From positions 1 through 36,293 of the forward strand of contig JANYKU010000091.1 of NCBI GenBank assembly GCA_025358075.1: DNA of 36,293 nt, in the 5' to 3' direction. The position numbers were made by a program, and so were the translations under genes. This document shows positions 1 to 8,184 of this stretch, one piece after another. How positions within the stretch are numbered: the stretch's first letter is position 1; each line of letters starts with the position of its first letter. The stretch is from Ilumatobacteraceae bacterium. GTDB taxonomy: Bacteria; Actinomycetota; Acidimicrobiia; Acidimicrobiales; Ilumatobacteraceae. The notes beneath the pieces were generated by a model. The model saw only the letters and a list, made by a program, of their open reading frames with translations. It had not been told where the DNA came from and made no database searches.

Positions 1-1
1 C

Positions 2-550
2 CGTGCTGCAGTCCGGTCCGTCGCGCTGGTCGTCGGCTTTGCGTTGCTCACGGCCGCCCTTGCCCAGTTCGAGCTCAAACTGAGCTTCACCCCGGTTCCG
101 ATCACCGGCCAGACATTGGGCGTTCTCTTAGCGGGCGGAACACTGGGCTGGCGTCTGGGTTCGGCCTCGCAGCTCCTGTACTGGGTGTTTGGCCTGGTCG
201 GTCTGCCGTTCTATGCCGGCGGCGCCGGCGGATGGACAAACGGCACAGGGGCGACCATGGGATACCTCGTCGGTTTCGTCGTGGCGGCCGGCGTGATCGG
301 CTACCTGGCCGAGCGAAAGCAGGACCGCAACTTGGCGAGCTCATGGTCGGCGATGGCGTTGGGCTCGATCATCATCTATACCTTCGGAGCTGGTTGGCTG
401 GCCTACAAGCTCAACGTTCCTGTCGCCACCGGCGATACCAACGCCTTGACCCTCGGAGTGACACCGTTCCTGATCGGTGACCTCATCAAGCTACTGCTCG
501 CAGGCGCGCTGCTTCCAGCAACGTGGGCGACCATCGACCGAACGAAATAG
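2..550 (+). CDS. bioY: Biotin transporter BioY (5' partial)
   Basis: This is the substrate-binding S component of an ECF-type biotin uptake system, an integral membrane protein. The reading frame is open from base 2, so the true start lies left of the window; about 182 residues are visible. The conserved BioY run from about residue 28 (TPVPITGQTLGVLLAGGTLG) is clear, followed by several hydrophobic segments and a GYL-rich helix, ending in a short charged tail. Full BioY proteins are about 190-200 residues, so little is missing. No ATPase or EcfT gene follows it here, so it may work alone or with a shared energising module. The family call is firm from sequence; substrate specificity is from the family. 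Confidence 0.9.
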   Translation, partial: RAAVRSVALVVGFALLTAALAQFELKLSFTPVPITGQTLGVLLAGGTLGWRLGSASQLLYWVFGLVGLPFYAGGAGGWTNGTGATMGYLVGFVVAAGVIGYLAERKQDRNLASSWSAMALGSIIIYTFGAGWLAYKLNVPVATGDTNALTLGVTPFLIGDLIKLLLAGALLPATWATIDRTK

Positions 551-644
551 TCGACAAACGTCGCGCATCGACACGGTGGACCGCCCGGTCGCGCGTCCGC
601 TCTGAACAGCCTGCGGAGGCATTCGTGTCCGTACTCTGTCCGAC

Positions 645-1532
645 ATGAGGATCTTCTTCACCGGTGGTAGTGGAAAGGCGGGTCGGCACGCGATCCGTCA
701 TCTCGTCGAGCAGGGGCACCGCGTGGTCAACGGCGACCTCGTGCCGTCCGGTCAGGCAGGTGTCGCCGATCTTCGCATCGATCTGACTGACGCGGGACAG
801 GTCTTCAATGCCCTCTCGGCGTACGCCGGGTTCGACGAGCTCGAGCCCGGCGCCGGTGTCCCCACCTACGACGCTGTCGTCCACTTCGCGGCGATCCCGG
901 CGATCCTCTTGCGTCCCGACAACGACACGTTCCGGATCAACGTGCTGAGCACGTACAACGTCATCGACGCGGCGGTGAAGTTGGGGATCCGCAAGGTGAT
1001 CTTTGCGAGCTCGGAGACGACCTACGGGATCTGTTTCGCCGACGGCGAGGTCAGACCGGAGTATGTGCCGATCGACGAGGAACACCCGACGGTCCCCACC
1101 GACAGCTACGCGATGTCGAAGGTTGTCAACGAGGCGACGGCTCGGTCGTTCCAGGCGCGGACCGGTATCGACATCTACGGGTTGCGCATCAACAACGTGA
1201 TCGAACCGCAGGAGTACGAAACCAAGTTTCCGGCGTTCGTCGCCGACCCCGGCCTGCGGCGAAGGAACATCTTCGCGTACATCGACGCCCGCGACCTCGG
1301 CCACATGGTCGAGTGCTGCCTCCGCACCGATGGCCTCGGCTACGAGGTGTTCAACGTGTCGAACGACGACACGTCGGTGGGGATGACCAGCGACGAGGTC
1401 TACGAGCGGTTCTACGCGGGGGTGTCGCGTCGCCGCGACATGGGACGCTACGAGACGTTCTACGCCAACGACAAAGCCAAGCGGCTCGTCGGGTTCGCTC
1501 CGCGCCATTCGTGGCGCAACGAACTCGGCTGA
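645..1532 (+). CDS. NAD-dependent epimerase/dehydratase (extended SDR)
   Basis: A 295-residue cytosolic oxidoreductase of the extended short-chain dehydrogenase family, expected to act on a nucleotide sugar or related substrate with NAD(P). The N-terminus MRIFFTGGSGKAGRH holds the Gly-rich TGxxGxxG dinucleotide loop; DLRIDLTD follows the second strand; VHFAAIPA is the usual HLAA-like strand; the catalytic set is Ser (ASSETTYG) and the YAMSK motif (YxxxK). The ATG at 645 is the natural start because the Rossmann strand begins at residue 2. It ends with an unremarkable C-terminus. It stands alone between bioY and a gene of another family, so its substrate cannot be inferred from context. Confidence 0.88.
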   Translation: MRIFFTGGSGKAGRHAIRHLVEQGHRVVNGDLVPSGQAGVADLRIDLTDAGQVFNALSAYAGFDELEPGAGVPTYDAVVHFAAIPAILLRPDNDTFRINVLSTYNVIDAAVKLGIRKVIFASSETTYGICFADGEVRPEYVPIDEEHPTVPTDSYAMSKVVNEATARSFQARTGIDIYGLRINNVIEPQEYETKFPAFVADPGLRRRNIFAYIDARDLGHMVECCLRTDGLGYEVFNVSNDDTSVGMTSDEVYERFYAGVSRRRDMGRYETFYANDKAKRLVGFAPRHSWRNELG

Positions 1533-1540
1533 GACTGAAC

Positions 1541-1575
1541 GCGAGCACGAGGCTGATCGGCGGGACGAAACGGGG
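1541..1575. repeat. 35-bp fragment matching the fic gene (copy 1)
   Basis: Thirty-four of 35 bases match 16018-16052, inside the Fic gene on the minus strand. Read on the minus strand both copies encode RFVPPISLVLA. Here the block starts 8 bases after the SDR stop codon and is not in any plausible gene, so it looks like a leftover of a second Fic-family gene. Similarity further right (up to about 1625) is too weak to claim. Confidence 0.7.
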
Positions 1576-1673
1576 AATGCGCAGTGGGATTCGCCGGTCT
1601 CGTTCGAGGATGTCGTGTGGTAGCTTCGTTGTGCGGTGACTGCTTGGTGTCGCGCCTGACAGGAAGGCCCACG

Positions 1674-2309
1674 GTGGCTGCCACGCTCGACGCTTGGACC
1701 GATGTCCACGAGGAGCGACAAGCTCTCCTCTGCCTCCGGGAAACCCTGACGCCCATCCAGTGGGACAGCCCGTCGTTGTGCAGCGAGTGGCGAGTGCGCG
1801 ACGTGGTGGGCCACATGGTCAGTGAGACCACGATGACCATCCCCAAGGTCGTCGCTGGCATGTTCACGTCGGGGTTCCGGATCAACCGGTTCATCGCCAA
1901 CGACGCTCGGCGACGCGAAAGCCTTGCTGTCGCGGTGCTCCTCGAGGACTTCCGGTCGGCGGTGCCGACCCGCACGCACCTCCAGGGCCTGTCGTCACTG
2001 TCGATGCTCGAGGACATCGTCATCCACTCGCTCGACATCCGACGACCGCTCAACGTAGAGCGGACAGTTCCCGAAGGGCGCATGGTTCTGGTCGCCGCCG
2101 ACCTGTGGGCGAGCCGCTTCTTCCCCGGACACAAGCTCTTCGCCGGACTCCGAGTCGAAGCCACCGACGCGGACTGGTCCGCAGGTGATGGCCCTGTGAT
2201 TCGCGGACCCGTCGAGGAGTTGATCCTGGCCATGAGTGGCCGCCCCGGAGGGCTCGATCAGCTGGATGGTGAGGGCATCGCCTCCGTCCGCGACCGTGTC
2301 CTGAGGTGA
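1674..2309 (+). CDS. Maleylpyruvate isomerase family (MDMPI/DinB-fold) protein
   Basis: A 211-residue protein of the MDMPI/DinB-like four-helix family, whose characterised members use mycothiol as cofactor and bind a metal ion. The conserved block SPSLCSEWRVRDVVGHMVSE (from about residue 37) carries the W-x-V-x-D-V-x-x-H signature; a second His cluster lies in EDIVIHSLDIRRP. The GTG at 1674 is chosen because AGGAAGG sits about 6 bases upstream and translation gives MAATLDAWTDVHEER, a typical family N-terminus; an open frame extends upstream to 1584 but has no family similarity. Substrate is unknown. Presence of this family is part of the argument for an actinobacterial host. Confidence 0.8.
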   Translation: MAATLDAWTDVHEERQALLCLRETLTPIQWDSPSLCSEWRVRDVVGHMVSETTMTIPKVVAGMFTSGFRINRFIANDARRRESLAVAVLLEDFRSAVPTRTHLQGLSSLSMLEDIVIHSLDIRRPLNVERTVPEGRMVLVAADLWASRFFPGHKLFAGLRVEATDADWSAGDGPVIRGPVEELILAMSGRPGGLDQLDGEGIASVRDRVLR

Positions 2310-2394
2310 CGACAGACCCGCCAGACCCTGACTCGATGGCACTTACTTATCGCCCATGATCTTGGCGCCCAAGTACTAAAAGAGAGATTGGATT

Positions 2395-3102
2395 ATGTCA
2401 CATGTAGGGACCGCAATGGGGGACAAGAAAATGAAGATAACGGTCTCCAATCTCATCCGTATGGCGGGTGTTTCGGCTCTGTTGGCAGGGACATGTTACG
2501 TTTTCGTTGGGATATTTCATCCACCGAACGTTGCTTCGTCTGTCACCTCCGCCCGCTGGGCGATCGTTCATGTTGTTGCGTGCGCGATGTCGTTCTTCGG
2601 GCTCATTGGTATGGCGGGGCTCTACGCTCGGCAAGCGGAAAAGTCCGGTCGGCTTGGTCTGGCCGGTTTTGTCATGTTGAGCCTCTGGCTGGTGCTCATC
2701 ATGGGTTTTAGCTTCGTTGAAGTCTTCATCTTGCCTCGGTTGGCGACCGCGGACCCGAGGTTTGTGGAGGGCTGGATGGGAATGCTCACCGGCTCCGCCA
2801 GCAAGCTTCATCTCGGAGTTCTCTCAACAGTCTGGACGCTCACAGGACCCCTGTATATCTTGGGTGGTCTGCTCTTTGGCATCGCCACGTTCCGTGCTGG
2901 CATCTTGCCGCGCTGGGCCGGCGTGCTGCTTGCTATCGGGACCGCTTTGGCCCCCGTAGCTAAATTGCTTCCCAACGCGTCTCAGCCGAAAATCGCCGTG
3001 CCCGTGGGGTTGGCTCTCGCCTGGCTGGGCTATGCGCTCTGGTCTGAACAGGCAGCGCAATCTTCTGAAACTGACAGCCGAAAACTGGCGAACAGCATAT
3101 GA
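2395..3102 (+). CDS. Multipass membrane protein, unknown function
   Basis: A 235-residue protein with about six hydrophobic segments (roughly residues 20-40, 55-75, 88-112, 140-160, 165-185 and 195-212) and a polar tail. No catalytic motif is visible. An AGAGAG stretch about 8 bases before the ATG at 2395 supports the start, though an in-frame ATG at 2410 is possible. Its last codon overlaps the next gene by 4 bases (ATGA), so the two are translationally coupled, and both are small membrane proteins that may act together. The stretch is less GC-rich than its surroundings and uses more A/T-ending codons, which hints at separate ancestry. Function not recognised. Confidence 0.78.
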   Translation: MSHVGTAMGDKKMKITVSNLIRMAGVSALLAGTCYVFVGIFHPPNVASSVTSARWAIVHVVACAMSFFGLIGMAGLYARQAEKSGRLGLAGFVMLSLWLVLIMGFSFVEVFILPRLATADPRFVEGWMGMLTGSASKLHLGVLSTVWTLTGPLYILGGLLFGIATFRAGILPRWAGVLLAIGTALAPVAKLLPNASQPKIAVPVGLALAWLGYALWSEQAAQSSETDSRKLANSI

Positions 3103-3809
3103 ACACCAACAATGCGACTCTGACGATTCCGTCGTCACAAAGAAAGGTCTCGCTAGCGGCGGGCATCCTCTATCTGCTCACTTTTGTCTCGATCCCGACC
3201 CTCGCTCTCTACCGCCCGGTGAAGCGTGCGAATTACGTCATCGGCGCCGGCCCTGACACTGCTGTCATTTTCGGTGGTGTTCTGGAGATCATCGTGGCCC
3301 TGGCTGGCATCGGCACCGCCGTCGTTCTGTTCCGGGTGCTCAAGAAGCAGAACGAAGGGGTCGCGCTGGGCCTCGTCGCCGCCCGCGTTCTGGAAGCCAG
3401 CACCATCTTCCTCGGCGTCGCGTTCCTCCTGTCGGTCGTGACCTTGCGGAAGGCCGGAGCCGGAGCAGACGCATTGGTCACCAGCCATGCGCTTGTCGCC
3501 TTGTATGACCGCATCTTCCTCCTCGGACAAAGCTTCATGCCTGCCCTCGACGACCTGTTGTTGGGCTTCCTGCTGTACCAGTCGCGCCTGGTGCCTCGAG
3601 CCCTTTCCCGGATCGGACTCGCTGGAGCGCCCCTTCTTGTCGCCGGCTACATCGCCGTGCTGTTCGGTCTCATCGGGCAACATTCCTCTTTGGCAGGGCT
3701 GTCCGCATTTCCGGTCGCGCTCTTTGAGTTTTCGCTGGGTGTCTGGCTCGTCGTCAAAGGCTTCGATCCTGAGGCTGTTGCCGCGCTTGAAGCAAAGACA
3801 CGCGTGTAA
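3099..3809 (+). CDS. DUF4386-like membrane protein
   Basis: A 236-residue membrane protein resembling the DUF4386 family: short polar N-terminus, a first helix with AAGILYLLTFVSIPTLALY, then about five further helices including a DxxLLGFLLYxSRLVPR stretch near residue 150 that is typical of the family. No biochemical role is established. The ATG overlaps the stop of the upstream membrane protein by 4 bases, indicating an operon of two. Nothing around it (SDR, MDMPI upstream; a short hypothetical downstream) suggests a pathway. Confidence 0.78.
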   Translation: MNTNNATLTIPSSQRKVSLAAGILYLLTFVSIPTLALYRPVKRANYVIGAGPDTAVIFGGVLEIIVALAGIGTAVVLFRVLKKQNEGVALGLVAARVLEASTIFLGVAFLLSVVTLRKAGAGADALVTSHALVALYDRIFLLGQSFMPALDDLLLGFLLYQSRLVPRALSRIGLAGAPLLVAGYIAVLFGLIGQHSSLAGLSAFPVALFEFSLGVWLVVKGFDPEAVAALEAKTRV

Positions 3810-3909
3810 CTCCGATCTCTCAGCCATCGGGTAGAAGCTCCCGAAGCACATCCGGCTCAGTTCAGTCGGAATGCAGCGGCGCGTCAGGGCGAGGGTGGAT
3901 CGTCGTGGC

Positions 3910-4128
3910 ATGTCCCGCCGTCAACGACAATTCAACCAGCTTCGCGACCTGTGCTACGCCGGCGCGGTGGCCCGTGCGATCGACCTGGCGTTCGAACACT
4001 TCGCCCACTTCGGGCGAGACGACGAGATCATCGACCTGCTCGCCCACGCTCTAGAAGACACGGATGTCGCTGGGCGTGCTCGCCAGCGATTCGCTGAGCT
4101 GTGCGCGTCGCACGATGACGGGCCGTAA
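3910..4128 (+). CDS. Small hypothetical protein
   Basis: A 72-residue charged, helical-looking protein beginning MSRRQRQFNQLRDL; an in-frame upstream ATG at 3871 would give 85 residues but adds only a basic, low-quality N-terminus. There is no signal peptide or membrane segment. The family is not recognised. It lies alone between the DUF4386-like gene and the SARP remnant, 36 bases upstream of the latter. Codon use looks coding (GC-rich third positions), which is the main support. Confidence 0.5.
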   Translation: MSRRQRQFNQLRDLCYAGAVARAIDLAFEHFAHFGRDDEIIDLLAHALEDTDVAGRARQRFAELCASHDDGP

Positions 4129-4164
4129 CGGATTGCGGGATGACGACCCCAGTACTGTCGAGTC

Positions 4165-4500
4165 ATGCAGATAGGACTTCTCGGCGACCTCCAGGTTCTG
4201 GACGACGACGAGAGGGACGTCGTGGTCACGGGAGCCAAGCTGCGGGCGCTCCTTGTGATGTTGGCTCTGCATTGCGGTCGGGCGGTGCAGGCTGATCAGC
4301 TCGTCGACGCGTTGTGGGGGCCGGAGTCTTCGTCTGCGGCACGCAATGGCCTGCAGGGCCTCGTGTCGAAGCTTCGCCGAGCGCTCGGGTCGGCGAGCCT
4401 TGTCGCGACGCGCGGTGGAGGCTATGCGCTCGAGGTTCCGCCGGAGGCGGTCGACCTGCACCGCTTCGAGCAGCTGGTAGCGGCGGGACGGGCGAGGGCA
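4165..4500 (+). pseudogene. SARP-family regulator, truncated remnant
   Basis: The first ~110 residues are those of a SARP/AfsR-type transcriptional activator: the strand-rich start MQIGLLGDLQVLDDD, the winged-helix OmpR-like DNA-binding segment with LRALLVMLALHCGRAV and LVDALWG, the recognition region NGLQGLVSKLRRALG, the wing RGGGYAL, and the opening of the bacterial activation domain (VDLHRFEQLVAAGRAR). After about 4495 similarity stops abruptly and the frame runs into low-quality sequence up to a stop at 4635. An intact SARP would continue for at least ~130 more residues. The frame shift at the junction and the MMPL sequence that follows show a deletion joined two genes. It may still yield a DNA-binding fragment without activation domain. 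Confidence 0.8.
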
Positions 4501-4504
4501 ACGA

Positions 4505-6580
4505 GCTGCAGGAGGACACTTCGACGACAGCTTCCGTGTCCCCGGCGTCGAGTCTCAACGAGCCGCCGACATCTTGAAGGCCCGGTTCCCCAGCCGCGCC
4601 GGCCAAACGGCACGCATCGTCGTCCACGTCAATGACGGCCGGCTCGACGACGCCGACCACAAACCAATCATCGACCGAGCCCGTCAGCAACTGTCGACTG
4701 GCCATGACGTTGCCGGCGTCACCGACCCGTTCGCCCCACAGTCAGCGGCACTGAGCCAGGACGGACAAACGGCGTACGTCGACGTCGCATACGCGCTGGA
4801 CAAACTCTCCATCACGCAACTGCACGACGCGCAGATCGCTGCAGACAACGCCAGCACCGGCGGTGTTCAAACCGAGTTCACCGGGTAACTCGCGCTGCTC
4901 GAGAAGCACGGTCCCAGTAGCGAGCTCATCGGCATCGCCGTCGCCATCATCGTGCTGCTGATCGCCTTCGGCTCCGTCGTCGCCATGGGCCTGCCGATCG
5001 TCACCGCACTCATGAGCCTGTTCGTCGGCGCCGCAGGCGTCGGGGTGCTCTCCGCCTTCATGGACGTCCCCGAGTTCTCGCTGATCCTGTGCATGATGGT
5101 CGGTCTCGGCGTCGGCATCGACTACTCGCTGTTCATCGTCACACGCCATCGGCAGCACCTGCACGAGGGCATGAGCGTCGAGGACTCGGCCGGCACCGCA
5201 AACGCCACCGCCGGGCAGGCAGTCTTGTTCGCCGGCACGACCGTGGTGATAGCGATCCTCGGACTCTTCCTCGCCGGCCTCCCGGCGATGACCTCCATGG
5301 GTGTCTCGGTCGCCTTGACCGTGGTGGTCGCCATGACGGCCGCCATCACATTGCTGCCCGGGCTGCTCGGGCTGGCCGGAACGAAGATCGACAAGCTCTC
5401 GATCCACCGCAAGGCACACGTGACCAAGCCCGCGCATGCGACAGTCTCGGGACGGTGGGCCAACCACGTCGGCAGTCACCCGGTTCGCTACGCCCTTGTA
5501 GGCCTCGTGGCGTTGTGCGCCATCGCCACACCGGCGCTCAAGATGCGGATCGGCACGCCCGACGACGGCAACGCGGCGAGCAACACGACCCAACGCAAGG
5601 CGTACGACCTGCTTGCTCGTGGCTTTGGCACCGGGTTCAACGGCCCGATCCAGGTCGTCATGGAACTCCCGACGCCGGCCGACCGGGTCGCTGTCGACCG
5701 CGTCCGCGACGCGCTGCAGGCCGATCCCGGAGTCGCCGCGGTCACTGCGCCAGTGTTCAACGTCGCCGGTGACACCGCGGTGCTGGTGGTCAACGCCACC
5801 ACGGCGCCACAAGACAAGCGCACCGATGCGCTTGTCCATCACCTGCGCTCCGACGTGCTCCCGGTCTCCGTGGCGGGAACCGGCGCCACAGCGCGACTCA
5901 CCGGCCAGGCGATGATCATCGACCTCACCGAGCGCATCACGAATCGCCTGCCGCTGTTCATCGCAGCAATCGTGGCGATGTCGTTCTTGCTGTTGATGAT
6001 CGTGTTCCGGTCGATCCTCGTTCCACTGAAGGCTGCACTGATGAACCTGCTGTCGATCGCGGCCGCCTACGGCGTGATCGTCGCGGTGTTCCAATGGGGC
6101 TGGGGCAACGAACTGATCGGGGTCCACCACACCATGCCGATCAACCCGTTCGCACCACTCATGATGTTTGCCATCCTCTTCGGACTGTCGATGGACTACG
6201 AGGTGTTCCTCCTGTCCCGAATCCGTGAGGAATACTTGGCGACCGGTGACAGCCACCAGTCCGTGGTCACAGGTCTGTCAGGTACCGCGAGGGTGATCAC
6301 CTCAGCCGCGCTGATCATGATGAGCGTGTTCGGTTCCTTCGTCCTCGGCGGCGATCCGACCGGCAAGCTGTTCGGCGTCGGCCTCGCCGTCGCCGTGTTC
6401 CTCGACGCCACGCTCGTTCGCATGGTGCTCGTGCCGGCGACCATGAGCCTGCTCGGTCGAGCCAACTGGTGGCTGCCCGCATGGATGGAAAGAATCCTTC
6501 CGCACATCGACTTCGAGTCGGCACCCAAGGCCGCCGAAGGCATCGAAATGGAGCCCGAGAGAGAACTCGTTGCAGCGTGA
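4505..6580 (+). pseudogene. MMPL-family transporter, 5'-truncated and interrupted by TAA
   Basis: RND/MMPL-type exporters have two copies of an N-terminal helix, a periplasmic loop and five helices. Here the first helix is missing: family similarity begins with GGHFDDSFRVPG about 4511, in a frame different from the SARP remnant. The frame then runs to an in-frame TAA at 4886-4888, and the same frame resumes at once with LALLEKHGPSSELIG and continues to 6580. A CAA-to-TAA change would explain the stop. The remainder (from GTG 4952, 542 residues) keeps both MMPL signatures, DYSLFIVTRHR and DYEVFLLSRIREEY, and all later helices. I call it a pseudogene; expression of the C-terminal part cannot be excluded. 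Confidence 0.85.
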
Positions 6581-6592
6581 TCGAATCCGTTG

Positions 6593-6628
6593 GGCGGGGC
6601 GCAGGTTCAAGTTCTGCCCCCGCCACCA
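6593..6628 (+). tRNA. tRNA-Met-like minihelix remnant (acceptor + T arm + CCA)
   Basis: GGCGGGG (6593-6599) pairs perfectly with CCCCGCC (6618-6624); after one unpaired C, GCAGG/TCTGC form a T stem (last pair G-U) around the loop TTCAAGT; a discriminator A (6625) and encoded CCA follow. The 3' half resembles bacterial Met-tRNA 3' ends. The D arm, anticodon arm and variable loop are absent, so this is a remnant or att-type half site, not a working tRNA. Confidence 0.6.
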
Positions 6629-6633
6629 AGTTG

Positions 6634-6659
6634 AAGGCCCGGCCGAGAGGCCGGGCCTT
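6634..6659 (+). terminator. Intrinsic terminator-like hairpin
   Basis: AAGGCCCGGCC and GGCCGGGCCTT form a perfect 11-bp stem around a GAGA tetraloop, six bases after the CCA of the tRNA-like remnant. There is no long T run, as is usual in high-GC actinobacteria. Such hairpins are common after tRNA genes; here it would also end transcription of the MMPL remnant before the GlcD-like gene. Confidence 0.75.
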
Positions 6660-6792
6660 CGTGGTTTTGGTGGCCGAGGCTGTCTGCGTCTGACCGTCGT
6701 GGAGACGGTCACGATGTGACAACCTGCGCTGCGAAGTCCGCCGCCCCAGCCATGTTCGACCGCCTCCGCGAGCCCGGGGTACCCTGGCCATC

Positions 6793-8184
6793 GTGGGGGA
6801 CGTCGTCGAGAACTTGGTCGCCGTGCTGGGAGCCAAGCTCGTGCGCACGGGCGACAGCGTGCGCGACGACGAGGGGCACGACGAGTCGCTCGGTGGTGCC
6901 TCCGTGCGCCCGCTCGCCGTCGTGATTCCGACGTCGAGCGACCAGGTGGCGTCGGTGTTGCGCGTGTGCTCCGAGCAGTTCGTGCCGGTGACGGCGCGCG
7001 GGAGCGGTTCGGGGTTGTCGGGCGCGTGCGTGCCGGTGCCCGGCGGCATCGTCGTGTCGTTCGAGCGGATGAAGGCGATCCTCGAGATCGACACCGTCAA
7101 CCAGCTGGCTGTCGTGCAGCCCGGGCTGCAGCTCGACGAGCTCGACGCCGCGCTGGCGCCGCACGGCCTCGCGTACGCAGTGCGGCCCGGCGAGTACAGC
7201 GCCTCGATCGGCGGCAACGTGGCGACGAACGCGGGAGGGATGCAGGCGGTGAAGCATGGCGTCACCCGCCACCACGTGCTCGGTCTCGAGCTGGCGCTGG
7301 CGACCGGTGAGCTGCTGCGGACTGGTGGGCGGATCGTCAAGGCCTCGTCCGGCTACGACCTGACACAGCTCGTGATCGGCTCGGAGGGCACGCTGGCGCT
7401 GGTCACCGAGGCGACGTTGCGGCTGATCCCTCGCCCGCCGCATGCGACGACCGTCCTTGCACCGTTCGCGACTCTGAGCGAGGTGACCGGCGCGGTCCCT
7501 GGGCTGGTGACGAGCGGCCTGGCACCGGCGATCGTCGAGTACATCGACCTGCTCACCATGGAGGCGATCCGCACCGGCAAAGGGCTCGACCTCGGCGTGA
7601 CCGAGGATGTGCGCTCGACCGCGCTCGCCTACCTCGTCGTCCGGTTGGAGAGCAACCGTGACGACCGACTCGAAGAGGACGTCCAGGCGCTCGCCGAGCT
7701 GCTCGTGTCGCTCGGCGCGATCGACGTGTACGTACTGCCACCGAACGCCGCGGCCCAGCTGATCGAGGCGCGCGAGCAGGCGTTCTGGATGGCGAAGGCG
7801 AGCCACGCGGACGACATCGTCGACGTCGCCGTGCCCCGAGCGGCGATCCCCGCGTTGATGGAGCAGGCCCGTTCGATCGCGGACGCGCACCATGCCTGGA
7901 TCGCAGGGTGCGGGCACGCCGGCGACGGCAACGTCCACCTCGCCGTCTTCCAACCCGACGTCGCCGAGCGCAAGGCGCTGATGATGGAGCTCTTCAAGGC
8001 TGCGCTCGACCTCGGCGGAGTGATCTCCGGCGAGCACGGGATCGGTCTCGAGAAGAAGCCGTACTTCCTGGCCCTCGAGGACCCGGCCAAAGTCGCACTG
8101 ATGCGCCGGATCAAGCAGGCGTTCGACCCGGTTGGCATCCTCAACCCCGGCAAGATCTTCGACCTCCGATCGGACACGGAGTGA
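6793..8184 (+). CDS. FAD-linked 2-hydroxy-acid oxidase/dehydrogenase (GlcD-like)
   Basis: A 463-residue flavoprotein of the GlcD / D-lactate dehydrogenase (cytochrome) type that oxidises a 2-hydroxy acid to a 2-oxo acid. The PCMH-type FAD domain fills residues 35-215 (RGSGSGLSGACVP, the SIGGNVATNAGGMQAVKHG loop, IGSEGTLALVTEATLRL). The C-terminal domain shows the family markers GHAGDGNVH (about residue 374), GEHGIGLEKK and the end motif DPVGILNPGKIF. Length is normal. GTG at 6793 is used; no earlier start fits. Its TGA is overlapped by the GTG of the next gene (GTGA), so the pair is coupled, suggesting that the 2-oxo acid made here is the substrate of the ThDP enzyme downstream. Exact substrate unknown. 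Confidence 0.9.
   Translation: MGDVVENLVAVLGAKLVRTGDSVRDDEGHDESLGGASVRPLAVVIPTSSDQVASVLRVCSEQFVPVTARGSGSGLSGACVPVPGGIVVSFERMKAILEIDTVNQLAVVQPGLQLDELDAALAPHGLAYAVRPGEYSASIGGNVATNAGGMQAVKHGVTRHHVLGLELALATGELLRTGGRIVKASSGYDLTQLVIGSEGTLALVTEATLRLIPRPPHATTVLAPFATLSEVTGAVPGLVTSGLAPAIVEYIDLLTMEAIRTGKGLDLGVTEDVRSTALAYLVVRLESNRDDRLEEDVQALAELLVSLGAIDVYVLPPNAAAQLIEAREQAFWMAKASHADDIVDVAVPRAAIPALMEQARSIADAHHAWIAGCGHAGDGNVHLAVFQPDVAERKALMMELFKAALDLGGVISGEHGIGLEKKPYFLALEDPAKVALMRRIKQAFDPVGILNPGKIFDLRSDTE

Noticed and set aside
486-1979. 497-residue open frame on the minus strand
   Set aside because: Antisense to the SDR and MDMPI genes, with Arg/Asp/His-rich low-quality sequence and no domain; a GC-rich shadow frame.
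4742-6256. 504-residue minus-strand frame across the MMPL remnant
   Set aside because: Composition (His, Asp, Gln, Arg rich) is that of an antisense frame, while the plus strand carries clear MMPL motifs.
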